Source of the DNA: Arsukibacterium tuosuense
GTDB taxonomy: Bacteria > Pseudomonadota > Gammaproteobacteria > Enterobacterales > Alteromonadaceae
Direction: 5' to 3'
Length of the DNA: 64,000 nt
Assembly: GCF_900215315.1 (NCBI RefSeq)
Contig: NZ_OBEB01000006.1
Location: forward strand, 124,001 to 188,000
Program-made: the position numbers and the translations under genes
The notes under the pieces: generated by a model
Told to the model about the DNA's origin: nothing
The model's database searches: none
The model's input: the letters and a program-made list of their open reading frames with translations, nothing else
Part shown: one piece after another, positions 35,289 to 44,611 of the stretch
Numbering within the stretch: the stretch's first letter is position 1
Layout: every line of letters begins with the position of its first letter

Positions 35289-35395
35289 AATGGGGCTACT
35301 CAGGTTGCAAAATAAATTAGTGCTTAGTGTACCTTAAGCAATCTTACTAACTCAAATGAGCCAGTTCGGTTATCATATACCAGTACTCCAAGCTC

Positions 35396-36718
35396 ATGAG
35401 GTCAATTTTGCCATTTAAAGATTTAGCGTTAGATCCACGCTTACTCAGGTCCATCCAGCATCTGGGCTTTGATAAGCCGACTGAGATCCAGCAAGAAGCT
35501 ATACCAGCGGTGATGGTAGGCCGCGATTTAATTGTATCGTCGCAAACCGGTTCGGGGAAAACCCTCGCGTACTTACTGCCAATGATGCAACGGCTATTGA
35601 AAAGCCGGGCATTGTCGAAACAGGACGCCCGGGCGCTGATCCTGGCACCGACCCGTGAACTGGCAAAGCAGGTTTACGCCCAGTTGCGCTTGTTGGTGGC
35701 TAATACCCCGGTTACTGCTGCATTGATTGTCGGCGGTGAAAACTTCAATGATCAGGAAAAAATTCTGAAGCGTCAACCGGCCATCGTGGTGGCGACACCG
35801 GGGCGGTTTGTCGATCATCTGGAACATAAAACCCTGTTTTTGCATGGCTTGGAAATGTTAATTCTGGATGAGGCCGACCGGATGCTTGATTTAGGTTTCC
35901 TGCCACAACTTACTTTTATTAATAAAGCTGCTGATCATCGTTTACGCCAGACCATGTTATTTTCTGCCACGCTCGATCATGCTGAAGTAGACAATCTGGC
36001 ACTGGCGCTGCTGAAGAACCCCTACCGGGTAGCTGTAGGGGCAGGTTACCAGCAACATCAGGATATTGAGCAGCGGTTCTTTCTTGCTGATAATTTAAGC
36101 CACAAGGAAGCGCTACTGAGTTACTTCTTGCAGCAGCAGGATATTAATCAACTTATTATGTTTACTGCTACCCGGGCCGATGCAGAACGCTTGACCGGTG
36201 TTTGTGAAGCGGCGGGCTTTACGGCAGTGGGGTTAAGCGGCAAATTAAGTCAGCAACAACGCAATAGTGTCATGCAGCAATTTGCCACTGGTAAATTTCA
36301 GGTGCTGGTTACCACCGATTTAGCATCGCGTGGCCTTGATCTATTGCAGGTATCGCACGTTATTAATTTTGATTTACCCAAGCATCCGGAAGAATATGTG
36401 CATCGGATTGGCCGTACCGGCCGGGCTGGCGCTAAAGGCCAGGCGATATCTCTGGTAGGGCCAAAAGACTGGCCCAGTCTACAAAATATCGAAGCCTTCT
36501 TACGCCATGCCATTGAGTTTTCAGTGGTCGAGTCATTACCTGCACGCTTTAGCGGGGTTGTTGCCCCGATGCAGCAGCCTAAGGCGAAAAAGAAAGCCAG
36601 CACATCAGCTAAAAGCAGCAAACCACGGCCGGCAAAGCCTGACACTGCTAAAATCAAGGCACCAAGCTATTTTGAAGGTGGTGACGATGGCAGTGGCCCG
36701 GTCCGTCGGAAAAAATAA
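35396..36718 (+). CDS. DEAD-box ATP-dependent RNA helicase
   Basis: The 440-residue protein shows every DEAD-box motif in order: the Q motif region (GFDKPTEIQQEAIP), Walker A SQTGSGKT, APTRELAKQV, TPGR, DEAD, SAT, LVTTDLASRGLD and HRIGRTGRAG. The C-terminal tail of about 60 residues is rich in Lys, Ala, Pro and Ser (KAKKKASTSAKSSKPRPAKP), as in ribosome-assembly helicases. Its best subgroup (SrmB-like or RhlE-like) cannot be settled by eye. It lies directly upstream of a cold-shock gene, so cold-related ribosome assembly is a reasonable guess. Confidence 0.93.
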   Translation: MRSILPFKDLALDPRLLRSIQHLGFDKPTEIQQEAIPAVMVGRDLIVSSQTGSGKTLAYLLPMMQRLLKSRALSKQDARALILAPTRELAKQVYAQLRLLVANTPVTAALIVGGENFNDQEKILKRQPAIVVATPGRFVDHLEHKTLFLHGLEMLILDEADRMLDLGFLPQLTFINKAADHRLRQTMLFSATLDHAEVDNLALALLKNPYRVAVGAGYQQHQDIEQRFFLADNLSHKEALLSYFLQQQDINQLIMFTATRADAERLTGVCEAAGFTAVGLSGKLSQQQRNSVMQQFATGKFQVLVTTDLASRGLDLLQVSHVINFDLPKHPEEYVHRIGRTGRAGAKGQAISLVGPKDWPSLQNIEAFLRHAIEFSVVESLPARFSGVVAPMQQPKAKKKASTSAKSSKPRPAKPDTAKIKAPSYFEGGDDGSGPVRRKK

Positions 36719-36863
36719 TTTGTTGCTGGTTAAATGTTCAGCGTTTTTACTGCTACACTGAAAAAGTTAACTTGTTTCTGCTGCCGCTAACCCGCTCTGG
36801 CAGATACAATTTAGCCGGTGCGGCCTGTAAAAGAATATATTTTCTGCTCGTCTGGTATTTATG

Positions 36864-36892
36864 TTGACCGCATGATCAGCTTCACTGATAAT
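36864..36892 (+). promoter_or_regulatory. Promoter of the cold-shock gene
   Basis: TTGACC (36864-36869) and GATAAT (36887-36892) are exactly 17 bases apart. The expected start near 36899 gives a leader of about 80 bases that contains a 14-base hairpin (gccgaaatttcggc, about 36943-36956) shortly before the ribosome site. The rest of the 263-base spacer 36719-36981 shows nothing definite. Confidence 0.7.
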
Positions 36893-36981
36893 GCAGTTGA
36901 ATATCTACCTGCTTGATTACCTGGCCGGTAATATTTAAGTCGCCGAAATTTCGGCAAATTTAGTTAAAGTAAGAGAGTGTT

Positions 36982-37194
36982 ATGTCACAGTTAATTTCCG
37001 GTACAGTTAAGTGGTTCAACGAAGATAAAGGTTTTGGTTTCATTGAGCGCGAAGGCGGCAAAGACGTATTCGTTCATTTCCGCGCTATCAATGGAACAGG
37101 CCGTAAAACTTTAGTTGAAGGTCAACGCGTAACTTTCGAAGTTACCGAAGGTCAGAAAGGTCCACAGGCTGAAAACGTCACTGTAACCGGTTAA
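36982..37194 (+). CDS. Cold-shock domain protein (CspA family)
   Basis: This is a 70-residue single-strand nucleic-acid-binding protein of the CspA family, probably an RNA chaperone. The RNP1 (KGFGFIER) and RNP2 (DVFVHF) motifs are intact, and it begins [12 protein letters not shown]. Whether it is cold-induced like CspA or constitutive like CspE cannot be decided from the protein. It has its own promoter and terminator. Confidence 0.95.
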   Translation: MSQLISGTVKWFNEDKGFGFIEREGGKDVFVHFRAINGTGRKTLVEGQRVTFEVTEGQKGPQAENVTVTG

Positions 37195-37213
37195 TCTGAT
37201 AGCTTTTGTAAAG

Positions 37214-37239
37214 AGCCAGCCAATGAGCTGGCTTTTTTA
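37214..37239. terminator. Terminator shared by the cold-shock gene and dinB
   Basis: A 7-bp perfect stem (agccagc / gctggct) with loop CAATGA is followed by a T run. It lies 19 bases after the csp stop and borders the converging dinB stop codon at 37237-37239. The reverse strand has a weaker T-containing tail (TCTTTAC). Confidence 0.85.
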
Positions 37240-38304
37240 TGCCTGCAAATCAAACGGCAAGCAAAGTTGCCCGGGGTTTGGTGTGTTAAAACCAAGCTGT
37301 AAACCCACCAGCCGCACCCCTTGTTGTTGCCGGCGTTGCCAGGCTTGTTGCAGTAGTGGCAAAAATTGCTCCAGGCTAGCGGTTTGCGCCTGACACTCGA
37401 CCGTAGTTTGCCGAAAGTCACTGAACTTAAGTTTTACCCCAATTTTCTGTAGGCCTTTGTCGCCCTGATTAGCCAGGCGCAGTTGGAGCTTGGGCCATAA
37501 TGAACTTAACGCCTCAACACAATTCTGATAAACATCAATATCCACCGCCAGGGTTTGCTCCACACCGACCGATTTGGCCTGGCGCTCGACGCGCACGGGC
37601 CGCTCATCAATGCCCTGACTTCGTTTTATCAGGCTATCTGCCATGGCACCAAAATGTTTTACCAGCACTGCCAGCTCGCAATTGGCGATATCTTTGCAAT
37701 GGGTTAAGCCCAGCCGGGCCAGGCGCTCTGCTGTTTTACTGCCCACTCCGGGTATTTTAGCCAGTGGTAGCTTTTCTACAAAAGCGCTGACTTCACCCGG
37801 GGTAATAACAAATAAACCATCAGGTTTATTTTCATCGCTGGCAATTTTTGCCAGGAATTTATTCGGCGCCACCCCCGCTGAGGCTGTTAAGCCTGTCTCA
37901 GCCAGAATAACCCGTCGGATATCTGCGGCAATCCGGGTCGCGCTGCCACCAAAATGGCTGCTGTCGCTGACATCAATAAAGGCCTCGTCCAGCGACAACG
38001 GTTCGACCAGATCACTATAACGCTGGAAAATAGCCCGTATTTGCCGGCTAACTGTTTTATATTTTTCCATATTGCCGGCCATCAGATGCAGCTGCGGGCA
38101 TAATTTCAGCGCCTGGCCGGTGGGCATTGCCGAGCGCACACCAAAAGCACGGGCCGGATAATTACAGGTGGCAATAACGCCACGACTGCTGCGGCTGCCG
38201 CCAATAGCCAGGGGAATATTAGCCAGCGTCGGATTATCCCGCATTTCCACCGCGGCAAAAAAGCAATCCATGTCTATATGAATAATTTTACGCTGACTGA
38301 CCAT
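37237..38304 (-). CDS. dinB: DNA polymerase IV (Y-family translesion polymerase)
   Basis: Pol IV copies past damaged bases. The 355-residue protein (E. coli 351) has the catalytic acids in HIDMDCFFAAVE (D11) and SLDEAFIDVS (D105, E106), helix-hairpin-helix motifs (LAKIPGVGSKTAERL) and a little-finger domain. The extreme C-terminus ends GQLCLPFDL, a clear beta-clamp-binding motif of the QLxLF type. A perfect LexA-type box lies 14 bases before the start codon, so it should be SOS-induced. Confidence 0.96.
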   Translation of the reverse strand: MVSQRKIIHIDMDCFFAAVEMRDNPTLANIPLAIGGSRSSRGVIATCNYPARAFGVRSAMPTGQALKLCPQLHLMAGNMEKYKTVSRQIRAIFQRYSDLVEPLSLDEAFIDVSDSSHFGGSATRIAADIRRVILAETGLTASAGVAPNKFLAKIASDENKPDGLFVITPGEVSAFVEKLPLAKIPGVGSKTAERLARLGLTHCKDIANCELAVLVKHFGAMADSLIKRSQGIDERPVRVERQAKSVGVEQTLAVDIDVYQNCVEALSSLWPKLQLRLANQGDKGLQKIGVKLKFSDFRQTTVECQAQTASLEQFLPLLQQAWQRRQQQGVRLVGLQLGFNTPNPGQLCLPFDLQA

Positions 38305-38317
38305 AGCGATTATTAAG

Positions 38318-38333
38318 CTGTATTGATATACAG
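38318..38333 (-). promoter_or_regulatory. LexA (SOS) box upstream of dinB
   Basis: CTGTATTGATATACAG fits the LexA consensus CTG-N10-CAG exactly, with the AT-rich core expected in gammaproteobacteria. It ends 14 bases before the dinB ATG, where it would cover the promoter. Confidence 0.9.
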
Positions 38334-38552
38334 TATACTAGTGTGCTGCGCCGAGCTTGTAAAGCACAGCCAGCTGTAAAGCATGTTGTGCAGTTTGGCA
38401 GCTTATTCAATAGCTGCATCAATAGCTGCGAAAGGTGGACGGCCGGATGGCTATATTTTCGGTGCATCATTTATTAATTCAGGGTAGAATATGCGCCAGT
38501 TCATACCCCCGTATTTTAAACCAGTTAGCGTAACCCGCGCCCAGGAGAAAGC

Positions 38553-39806
38553 ATGTTAAAGCGTGAAATGAATATTGCCGATTTTGATCCGGAATTATGG
38601 CAGGCAATAACCGATGAAACCGCCAGACAGGAAGCGCATATCGAGCTGATTGCTTCTGAGAACTATGCCAGTCCACGGGTGTTGCAGGCACAAGGTTCGC
38701 AGCTTACCAATAAATATGCTGAAGGTTATCCGCACAAGCGTTATTACGGCGGTTGTGAGTTCGTTGATATTGCTGAAGATTTAGCTATCGCCCGCGCCAA
38801 GCAGTTGTTTGCTGCTGATTATGCTAACGTGCAGCCTCACGCTGGTTCACAGGCTAACGCTGCAGTATTTTTAGCCTTGTTAGAAGCAGGCGACACTATT
38901 TTAGGGATGAGCCTGGCACATGGTGGCCATTTAACCCATGGCTCGCATGTCAGCTCTTCAGGCAAATTGTATAAAGCTGTGCAGTATGGTTTACATCCCC
39001 AAACGGGTGTGATCGATTATGACCAGGCCGAAGCACTGGCAATTGAGCATAAACCAAAATTAATTATTGCTGGTTTTTCAGCTTATTCTGGCATTGTCGA
39101 CTGGCAGCGTTTTCGTGATATCGCCGATAAAGTGGGTGCTTACTTATTGGTTGATATGGCACATGTTGCTGGTTTGGTCGCCGCGGGCTTGTATCCAAAT
39201 CCGGTGCCGGTAGCAGATGTCGTTACGACGACTACCCATAAAACGCTGGCAGGACCACGCGGTGGGTTAATTCTGGCTCGTAAAAACGAAGTCATTGAAA
39301 AGAAACTAAATTCTGCGGTGTTCCCGGGAAGTCAGGGTGGCCCGTTAATGCATGTAATCGCGGCAAAAGCTGTCGCTTTTAAAGAAGCATTAGAGCCAGA
39401 ATTTAAAGTGTATCAGCAGCAGGTGTTGAATAACGCCAAAGCCATGTGCGATGAAATGATTAAACGTGGCTATAAAATTGTTTCTGGCGGCACGGAAAAT
39501 CATTTGTTTTTGATGGATTTAATTGACAAAGACATTACCGGTAAAGACGCTGATGCCGCGTTAGGCAAGGCGCATATTACCGTTAATAAAAATTCAGTGC
39601 CGAATGATCCGCGCTCGCCTTTTGTTACCAGTGGCTTACGTATTGGCACGCCAGCGATTACCCGTCGCGGTTTTAAAGAAGAGCAGGCACGTCAGGTTGC
39701 GGGTTTTATCTGTGATGTGCTGGACAATATTAACGACGAAGCGGTAATTGAACGGGTGAAAGCCGACGTCGGCGAGCTGTGCAGTCGTTTCCCGGTTTAT
39801 GCGTAA
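38553..39806 (+). CDS. glyA: Serine hydroxymethyltransferase
   Basis: GlyA interconverts serine and glycine and loads one-carbon units on tetrahydrofolate. Its 417 residues equal E. coli GlyA, and the N-terminus is nearly identical ([18 protein letters not shown]). The PLP lysine is K230 in [14 protein letters not shown], and the substrate region [20 protein letters not shown] is intact. An AGGAGA ribosome site is 6 bases upstream. A strong terminator at 39826 separates it from nrdR. The spacer before it (38334-38552) shows only weak promoter-like sequences. Confidence 0.98.
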   Translation: MLKREMNIADFDPELWQAITDETARQEAHIELIASENYASPRVLQAQGSQLTNKYAEGYPHKRYYGGCEFVDIAEDLAIARAKQLFAADYANVQPHAGSQANAAVFLALLEAGDTILGMSLAHGGHLTHGSHVSSSGKLYKAVQYGLHPQTGVIDYDQAEALAIEHKPKLIIAGFSAYSGIVDWQRFRDIADKVGAYLLVDMAHVAGLVAAGLYPNPVPVADVVTTTTHKTLAGPRGGLILARKNEVIEKKLNSAVFPGSQGGPLMHVIAAKAVAFKEALEPEFKVYQQQVLNNAKAMCDEMIKRGYKIVSGGTENHLFLMDLIDKDITGKDADAALGKAHITVNKNSVPNDPRSPFVTSGLRIGTPAITRRGFKEEQARQVAGFICDVLDNINDEAVIERVKADVGELCSRFPVYA

Positions 39807-39825
39807 CCGATAATTTAGTGCTATT

Positions 39826-39850
39826 ATGGCCGCATTTGCGGCCATTTTTA
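39826..39850 (+). terminator. Intrinsic terminator after glyA
   Basis: An 8-bp perfect stem (atggccgc / gcggccat) with loop ATTT is followed by TTTTAT, 19 bases after the glyA stop. Confidence 0.9.
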
Positions 39851-39866
39851 TCTCTGAGAACTGCCC

Positions 39867-40319
39867 ATGTATTGTCCTTTTTGTAATGCTGATGACACCA
39901 AGGTAATTGATTCACGTTTAGTTGCTGATGGTCATCAGGTTCGCCGGCGTCGGGAGTGTCTCGCTTGTCATGAGCGCTATACTACGTTTGAAGCAGCGGA
40001 ATTAGTGATGCCGCGAATTATTAAACGGGATGGCTCCCGCGAGCCGTTTAACGAGGACAAGCTGCGCAATGGCTTGTTGCGTTCGCTTGAGAAACGGCCG
40101 GTATCAACTGAGCAGATTGAACAGCTTATTCAAAAGATTAAATCACAGTTGCGGGCAACCGGTGAGCGGGAACTGGCCAGTAATATGCTGGGGAATCTGA
40201 TTATGGATGAGCTGGTTAAGGTGGATAAAGTAGCCTATGTCCGGTTTGCTTCTGTCTACCGTTCTTTTAAAGATATTCGTGAATTTGGTGAAGAAATTGC
40301 CCGCTTAGGAGAGCAATAG
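39867..40319 (+). CDS. nrdR: Transcriptional repressor NrdR
   Basis: NrdR senses ATP/dATP through its ATP-cone and represses ribonucleotide reductase genes. The 150-residue protein has an N-terminal zinc ribbon (CPFC at 3-6 and CLAC) with RRRREC, then the ATP-cone domain ([20 protein letters not shown]). It heads the riboflavin operon, as is usual in gammaproteobacteria, and its TAG stop overlaps the ribD GTG. Confidence 0.97.
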   Translation: MYCPFCNADDTKVIDSRLVADGHQVRRRRECLACHERYTTFEAAELVMPRIIKRDGSREPFNEDKLRNGLLRSLEKRPVSTEQIEQLIQKIKSQLRATGERELASNMLGNLIMDELVKVDKVAYVRFASVYRSFKDIREFGEEIARLGEQ

Positions 40320-41446
40320 TGGCTTTTACGCCGGCTGACCACGACTTTATGACGCGGGCGCTGCAGTTAGCCGCTAAGGGGCGTTTTACCACCGATCCTA
40401 ACCCGAATGTTGGGGCAGTAATAGTGCAAGATGGCGACGTGGTCGGAGAGGGCTATCATCATCAGGCAGGCGAAAGCCATGCCGAAGTCTATGCGTTGGC
40501 AGAGGCTGGCGGGCAGGCCCATGGTGCAACCTGTTATGTAACGCTCGAGCCATGCAGTCATTTTGGCCGCACGCCACCTTGCGCTGAGGCGTTGATTGCC
40601 GCTGGCGTAAGTCGGGTCGTGATAGCAATGCTTGACCCTAATCCATTGGTCGCAGGCAAGGGCGTGGCAATCTTAGAGCAGGCCGGGGTAACGGTCGAAA
40701 GTGGTTTAATGGAGACCGAGGCAATAGCATTAAACCGCGGCTTTCTAAGTGCCATGGAGCGACAAAGACCCTGGCTAAGGCTGAAGCTGGCAGCGAGTAT
40801 TGATGGTCGTACAGCGCTGGCTAATGGCCAGAGTAAGTGGATAACGGGCCCGCTAGCCAGAGCCGATGTGCAGGGGTACCGGGCACAAAGCAGCGCTGTA
40901 TTGTCCACTGCCAGCACAGTACTGGCCGATAGCGCCCGCTTGACGGTGCGCCAGCCTGCCGATGGCACGCCAATAACGACATTAAATAACGGTGAGTTGC
41001 GTCAGCCATTACGAATTATTCTTGACCGGCGGCAGCAATTAACCAGCAGTGAGCCACTGTTCAGTTTAGCCGGCCCCATTTTGTTGTGTATTGCTCCAGA
41101 TAAGCCACTGCGGCAGATGCCAGCGCAGGTGGAGCAGCAAGTAGTACCGCTTGGTGGCAATGGCTACTTTGATTTAGAGGCTTTGCTAAAGCTGCTGACT
41201 GCCCGCCAGGTACGCAGTATCTGGGTGGAAGCGGGCGCTACGCTTGCAGGAAGCTTGTTGCAACAACAATTAGTCGATGAATTTATTCTATACCAGGCGC
41301 CGGTGTTATTAGGGCCACAAGCAAGAGCTATGGCGGTACTACCAGAAATAACGGAGTTGAGCGAGGCGGCGCGGTTTGACTTCAACGATATTTGCCAGCT
41401 TGGGCCAGATATACGGCTGACTGCACTACTGAGTAAAGCCAACTGA
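40319..41446 (+). CDS. ribD: Bifunctional riboflavin deaminase/reductase RibD
   Basis: RibD deaminates and then reduces the pyrimidine intermediate of riboflavin synthesis. The 375-residue protein has the N-terminal zinc deaminase (SHAEVYAL, then PCSHFGRTPPC) and the C-terminal reductase (KLAASIDGRTAL, then SIWVEAGATLAGSLL). The start is GTG, overlapping the nrdR stop by one base, with an AGGAG site 7 bases upstream. In most relatives ribE follows; here only a 91-base spacer with a probable ribE remnant lies before ribBX. Confidence 0.95.
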   Translation: MAFTPADHDFMTRALQLAAKGRFTTDPNPNVGAVIVQDGDVVGEGYHHQAGESHAEVYALAEAGGQAHGATCYVTLEPCSHFGRTPPCAEALIAAGVSRVVIAMLDPNPLVAGKGVAILEQAGVTVESGLMETEAIALNRGFLSAMERQRPWLRLKLAASIDGRTALANGQSKWITGPLARADVQGYRAQSSAVLSTASTVLADSARLTVRQPADGTPITTLNNGELRQPLRIILDRRQQLTSSEPLFSLAGPILLCIAPDKPLRQMPAQVEQQVVPLGGNGYFDLEALLKLLTARQVRSIWVEAGATLAGSLLQQQLVDEFILYQAPVLLGPQARAMAVLPEITELSEAARFDFNDICQLGPDIRLTALLSKAN

Positions 41447-41479
41447 CCCGGAAGCGGATTAATAACACTTTAAGAACCG

Positions 41480-41537
41480 GTGAAGCACAGTATTAATTAT
41501 ACCGGTATTATTGAAGCTACATTTAACAAGGGTTTTT
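41480..41537 (+). pseudogene. Probable remnant of ribE (riboflavin synthase), N-terminal codons only
   Basis: Bases 41498-41518 read Y-T-G-I-I-E-A in one frame. Riboflavin synthase alpha chains begin with the nearly invariant MFTGI(I/V)E, and ribE normally sits exactly here between ribD and ribB. There is no ATG before the motif (the two preceding codons are AAT TAT where ATG TTT is expected), and similarity ends after the alanine codon. It looks like the scar of an internal deletion of ribE. A short GTG-started frame through it (41480 to inside ribBX) is possible but has no clear ribosome site. Confidence 0.55.
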
Positions 41538-42647
41538 ATGCAACTGAATACACCTGCTGAAATTATTGAAGACATTCGTCAGGGCAAGATGGTCGTACTG
41601 ATGGATGATGAAGATCGCGAGAACGAAGGTGATCTGGTGATGGCAGCTGATTATGTTACGCCCGAAGCGATAAACTTTATGGCTAAGCATGGCCGTGGTC
41701 TTATTTGCCTGACTCTTAGTAAAAAGCGCTGCAAACAGCTGAATTTGCCGTTGATGGTAGATGCTAATAAATCTCCCTTTGCCACTAACTTTACGGTTTC
41801 TATTGAAGCAGCTGAAGGGGTTACTACCGGCATTTCGGCTGCGGACCGGGCCAGGACCGTTAAAGCAGCGGTAGCGCGTGATGCCAGCCCGGCAGATATT
41901 GTCCAGCCAGGGCATATATTTCCGTTGATGGCGCAGGATGGCGGTGTCCTGGTACGGGCAGGCCATACCGAGGCAGGTTGCGATTTGGCGAGGTTGGCGG
42001 GGCTAGAGCCTGCTGCAGTAATAGTCGAGATTTTGAATGACGACGGTACCATGGCCAGACGGCCGGATTTAGAAATTTTCGCTCGCGAGCACAATATTAA
42101 AATTGGCACCATTGCCGATTTAATTGAATACCGTAATTTAAACGAAACCACTATTGAAAAAGTAGCAACCTGCCAGTTGCCGACCGAAGTAGGTGATTTT
42201 CAACTGGTGACCTTTAAAGATACCATCGATAATCAGCTGCATTTTGCCCTGGTAAAAGGTGAAATTAAGCCGGAAGAGGCAACACTGGTGCGGGTCCATT
42301 TACATAATACCTTTTCTGACTTGCTGTTAGCAGACCGGGCAGCCAATCGCAGTTTTCCATTGCATACTGCAATGAAGCGGATTGCTGACGAAGGCGGTGT
42401 GCTGGTACTGCTGGGTAAACATGAATCGACAGCTGAGCTGGTGCGGATGGTGCAGGCTTTTGAAGCTGAAGATAAAGGTGAGCAACCTAAAACGGTGCCG
42501 TGGAAAGGGACCTCACGCAATGTTGGGGTAGGCTCACAAATTCTGGCCAGTCTAGGTGTAAAGAAAATGCGCTTGCTGAGTCAGCCGAAAAAATACCATG
42601 CGTTATCTGGTTTTGGGCTGGAAGTAGTCGACTACGTATCCGAATAA
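41538..42647 (+). CDS. ribBX: 3,4-dihydroxy-2-butanone 4-phosphate synthase with degenerate GTP cyclohydrolase II-like domain (RibBX type)
   Basis: The N-terminal half (about 1-205) is a complete Rib[21 protein letters not shown] and [16 protein letters not shown] carry the acidic metal-binding and catalytic residues. The C-terminal half (about 208-365) resembles GTP cyclohydrolase II, but [19 protein letters not shown] stands where active enzymes have LVRVHSECLTGD and the CDC pair. No cysteine remains there, so the zinc site is gone. Hybrids of this kind, called RibBX, are known from Shewanella and other Proteobacteria. A separate RibA is predicted elsewhere. ATG 41538 has an AAGGG site; the frame from 41511 is rejected. 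Confidence 0.9.
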   Translation: MQLNTPAEIIEDIRQGKMVVLMDDEDRENEGDLVMAADYVTPEAINFMAKHGRGLICLTLSKKRCKQLNLPLMVDANKSPFATNFTVSIEAAEGVTTGISAADRARTVKAAVARDASPADIVQPGHIFPLMAQDGGVLVRAGHTEAGCDLARLAGLEPAAVIVEILNDDGTMARRPDLEIFAREHNIKIGTIADLIEYRNLNETTIEKVATCQLPTEVGDFQLVTFKDTIDNQLHFALVKGEIKPEEATLVRVHLHNTFSDLLLADRAANRSFPLHTAMKRIADEGGVLVLLGKHESTAELVRMVQAFEAEDKGEQPKTVPWKGTSRNVGVGSQILASLGVKKMRLLSQPKKYHALSGFGLEVVDYVSE

Positions 42648-42723
42648 CAGCAATGCCGCATTTGTGGTTTTTGTGATATTATGCGCGGCTGATTTTTGCA
42701 GCCCTGATTCGAGAGGATTTACC

Positions 42724-43188
42724 ATGCAAGTGATTGAAGCCGGCTATGTAGCCAAGGGCAAAAAGTTCGCGTTAGTGGTGGCACGGTTTAACGGTTTTAT
42801 TGTTGAAAGTCTGTTAGAGGGCGCCGTTGACACGTTAAAGCGGGTGGGTAACGTAGCCGAGCAGGATATTACCGTCGTGCGGATCCCCGGTGCTTTTGAG
42901 ATGCCTTTGGCCTTGCAACGGGTTGCTGCCAGCAAAAAATATGATGCGATCATCGCTTTAGGTGCAGTGATCCGTGGTGGTACACCACATTTTGAATATG
43001 TTTCTGGCGAATGTACCAAAGGTATTGGCCAGGTAGCATTGACCCATGATTTGCCGGTCGCTTTTGGCGTATTAACCGTTGACAGTATTGAGCAGGCAAT
43101 AGAACGTGCGGGTACCAAAGCAGGTAATAAAGGTGCTGAGGCGGCAATGTCAGTGCTGGAAATGGTCAACGTGTTGGATCAGCTGTAA
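42724..43188 (+). CDS. ribH: 6,7-dimethyl-8-ribityllumazine synthase
   Basis: RibH condenses the RibD and RibB products to lumazine, the substrate of riboflavin synthase. From ATG 42724 (GAGAGGA ribosome site) it has 154 residues. Conserved segments are [44 protein letters not shown] and AFGVLTVDS. The open frame from 42664 includes the leader and is rejected. The leader has a small hairpin (ggctg / cagcc) before the ribosome site. nusB follows after 11 bases. Confidence 0.97.
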   Translation: MQVIEAGYVAKGKKFALVVARFNGFIVESLLEGAVDTLKRVGNVAEQDITVVRIPGAFEMPLALQRVAASKKYDAIIALGAVIRGGTPHFEYVSGECTKGIGQVALTHDLPVAFGVLTVDSIEQAIERAGTKAGNKGAEAAMSVLEMVNVLDQL

Positions 43189-43199
43189 CAGGAAAATTT

Positions 43200-43613
43200 A
43201 TGAAACCAAATGTGCGTCGTCAGTCGCGATCACTGGCAGTACAGGGTATCTACAGCTGGCAGGTTAGCCACAACCCGATAGCCGATATTGAACAGCAATT
43301 ATTGCTGGAAAATAATGTTAAGCAACTTGATGTCGCTTACTTTCAGGATATTTTGCGCGGTGTTGTGTTGCACCACAGCAAACTGGATGAAGCGCTAAAG
43401 CCTTATCTGGAGCGGCCATTTGAAGATGTCGATCTGGTCGAAAAAGCAGTGTTACGGGTGTCTGCGTACGAGCTGAAATACCGGCTTGATGTGCCTTATA
43501 AAGTCATTATCAATGAAGCAATTGAGCTGGCGAAGGCTTTTGCTGCTGATGACAGCCATAAATTCGTCAATGGTATTCTTGATAAAGCGGTCCGGGTATT
43601 GCGGACCAACTAA
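43200..43613 (+). CDS. nusB: Transcription antitermination factor NusB
   Basis: NusB binds boxA RNA with NusE (ribosomal protein S10) in rRNA antitermination. The 137-residue all-helical protein shows [19 protein letters not shown] at the N-terminus and the conserved [20 protein letters not shown] and [11 protein letters not shown] segments. The ribH-nusB order is conserved in gammaproteobacteria. Confidence 0.97.
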   Translation: MKPNVRRQSRSLAVQGIYSWQVSHNPIADIEQQLLLENNVKQLDVAYFQDILRGVVLHHSKLDEALKPYLERPFEDVDLVEKAVLRVSAYELKYRLDVPYKVIINEAIELAKAFAADDSHKFVNGILDKAVRVLRTN

Positions 43614-43648
43614 AGGAGAGCCGGCATTTGTCGGCTTTTTTACATACT

Positions 43649-44611
43649 ATGGGTGAATTTGAACTTATTGCCAGCTTCTTTGCTGACGCTGGAATTGCGC
43701 GTCAGGATGTGGTTGTTGGGGTGGGCGACGACGGTGCGGTACTGCAAATGCGCGATGGCTATGATTTAGTCGTCACGACCGATACTATGGTGTGTGGTAC
43801 TCATTTTTTCCCTGATGTCGATCCAAGAGCATTAGGCCATAAGCTGGTTACAGTTAATGTCAGTGATTTAGCGGCAATGGGCGCTGAGCCTGCCTGGTTA
43901 TCGCTGGCCCTGACGTTACCCGATGTCGATCAAACCTGGTTGCGCCAGTTTGCTGCCGGCCTTGCTGAAACGGCTGACTATTATAATTGTCGCCTGATAG
44001 GCGGCGATACCACTCGAGGCCCGCTCAGTCTGACCATGATTGCCAAGGGCCAGGTACCACATGGCAGAGCCATTACCCGTTCTGGTGCAAAAGTAGGTGA
44101 CTACATCTATGTTACCGGTACCCTGGGTGACGCTGCGTTGGGGCTAAAAGTATGTCAGGGCCATGCAGAAGCCAGTAAAAAGCATCAGGCTCATTTGTTA
44201 CAACGTTTTCATTTCCCTTCCGCCCGGGTTGCCCTCGGGCAGGCGCTGCGTAATGTTGCCAGTAGTGCTATGGACATTTCTGATGGTTTGTGTGGCGATT
44301 TACCCCATATCTTACGCAGATCTGCAGTAGGAGCTTACATAGACGTCAATAAACTTCCTCTGTCGCAGGCATTAAAAGACAGCTGTGATCAGTCCACCGC
44401 ACTGAAAATGGCATTGTCGGGTGGTGAGGATTACGAGCTGTTGTTTACCGTACCCGAAAGTAAGCGAGGCAGCCTTGATGTTTTATTGTCACCCTATGGT
44501 GTGCCGGTCAGTTGTATTGGCAGGATTACTGGCGTGGCTGGAAAATTGGAGCTGAAAGCGGGTGAGCAATCATTCGAATACCAACATCAGGGGTTTGTTC
44601 ATTTTCCATGA
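43649..44611 (+). CDS. thiL: Thiamine-monophosphate kinase
   Basis: ThiL phosphorylates thiamine monophosphate to the diphosphate cofactor. From ATG 43649 it has 320 residues and begins MGEFELIASFF, close to the E. coli GEFSLIARYF. Conserved parts are GVGDDGAVL, TTDTMVCGTHF, IGGDTTRGP and LSGGEDYELLFTV. A TTG at 43628 in the same frame has a better ribosome site (AAGGAG, 9 bases) and would add 7 residues. A short hairpin (agccg / cggct) with a T run covers this region, so the start is uncertain. pgpA overlaps its end. Confidence 0.93.
   Translation: MGEFELIASFFADAGIARQDVVVGVGDDGAVLQMRDGYDLVVTTDTMVCGTHFFPDVDPRALGHKLVTVNVSDLAAMGAEPAWLSLALTLPDVDQTWLRQFAAGLAETADYYNCRLIGGDTTRGPLSLTMIAKGQVPHGRAITRSGAKVGDYIYVTGTLGDAALGLKVCQGHAEASKKHQAHLLQRFHFPSARVALGQALRNVASSAMDISDGLCGDLPHILRRSAVGAYIDVNKLPLSQALKDSCDQSTALKMALSGGEDYELLFTVPESKRGSLDVLLSPYGVPVSCIGRITGVAGKLELKAGEQSFEYQHQGFVHFP

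Noticed and set aside
41538..42647. Bifunctional RibBA with GTP cyclohydrolase II activity
   Set aside because: All zinc-binding cysteines of the RibA domain are absent.
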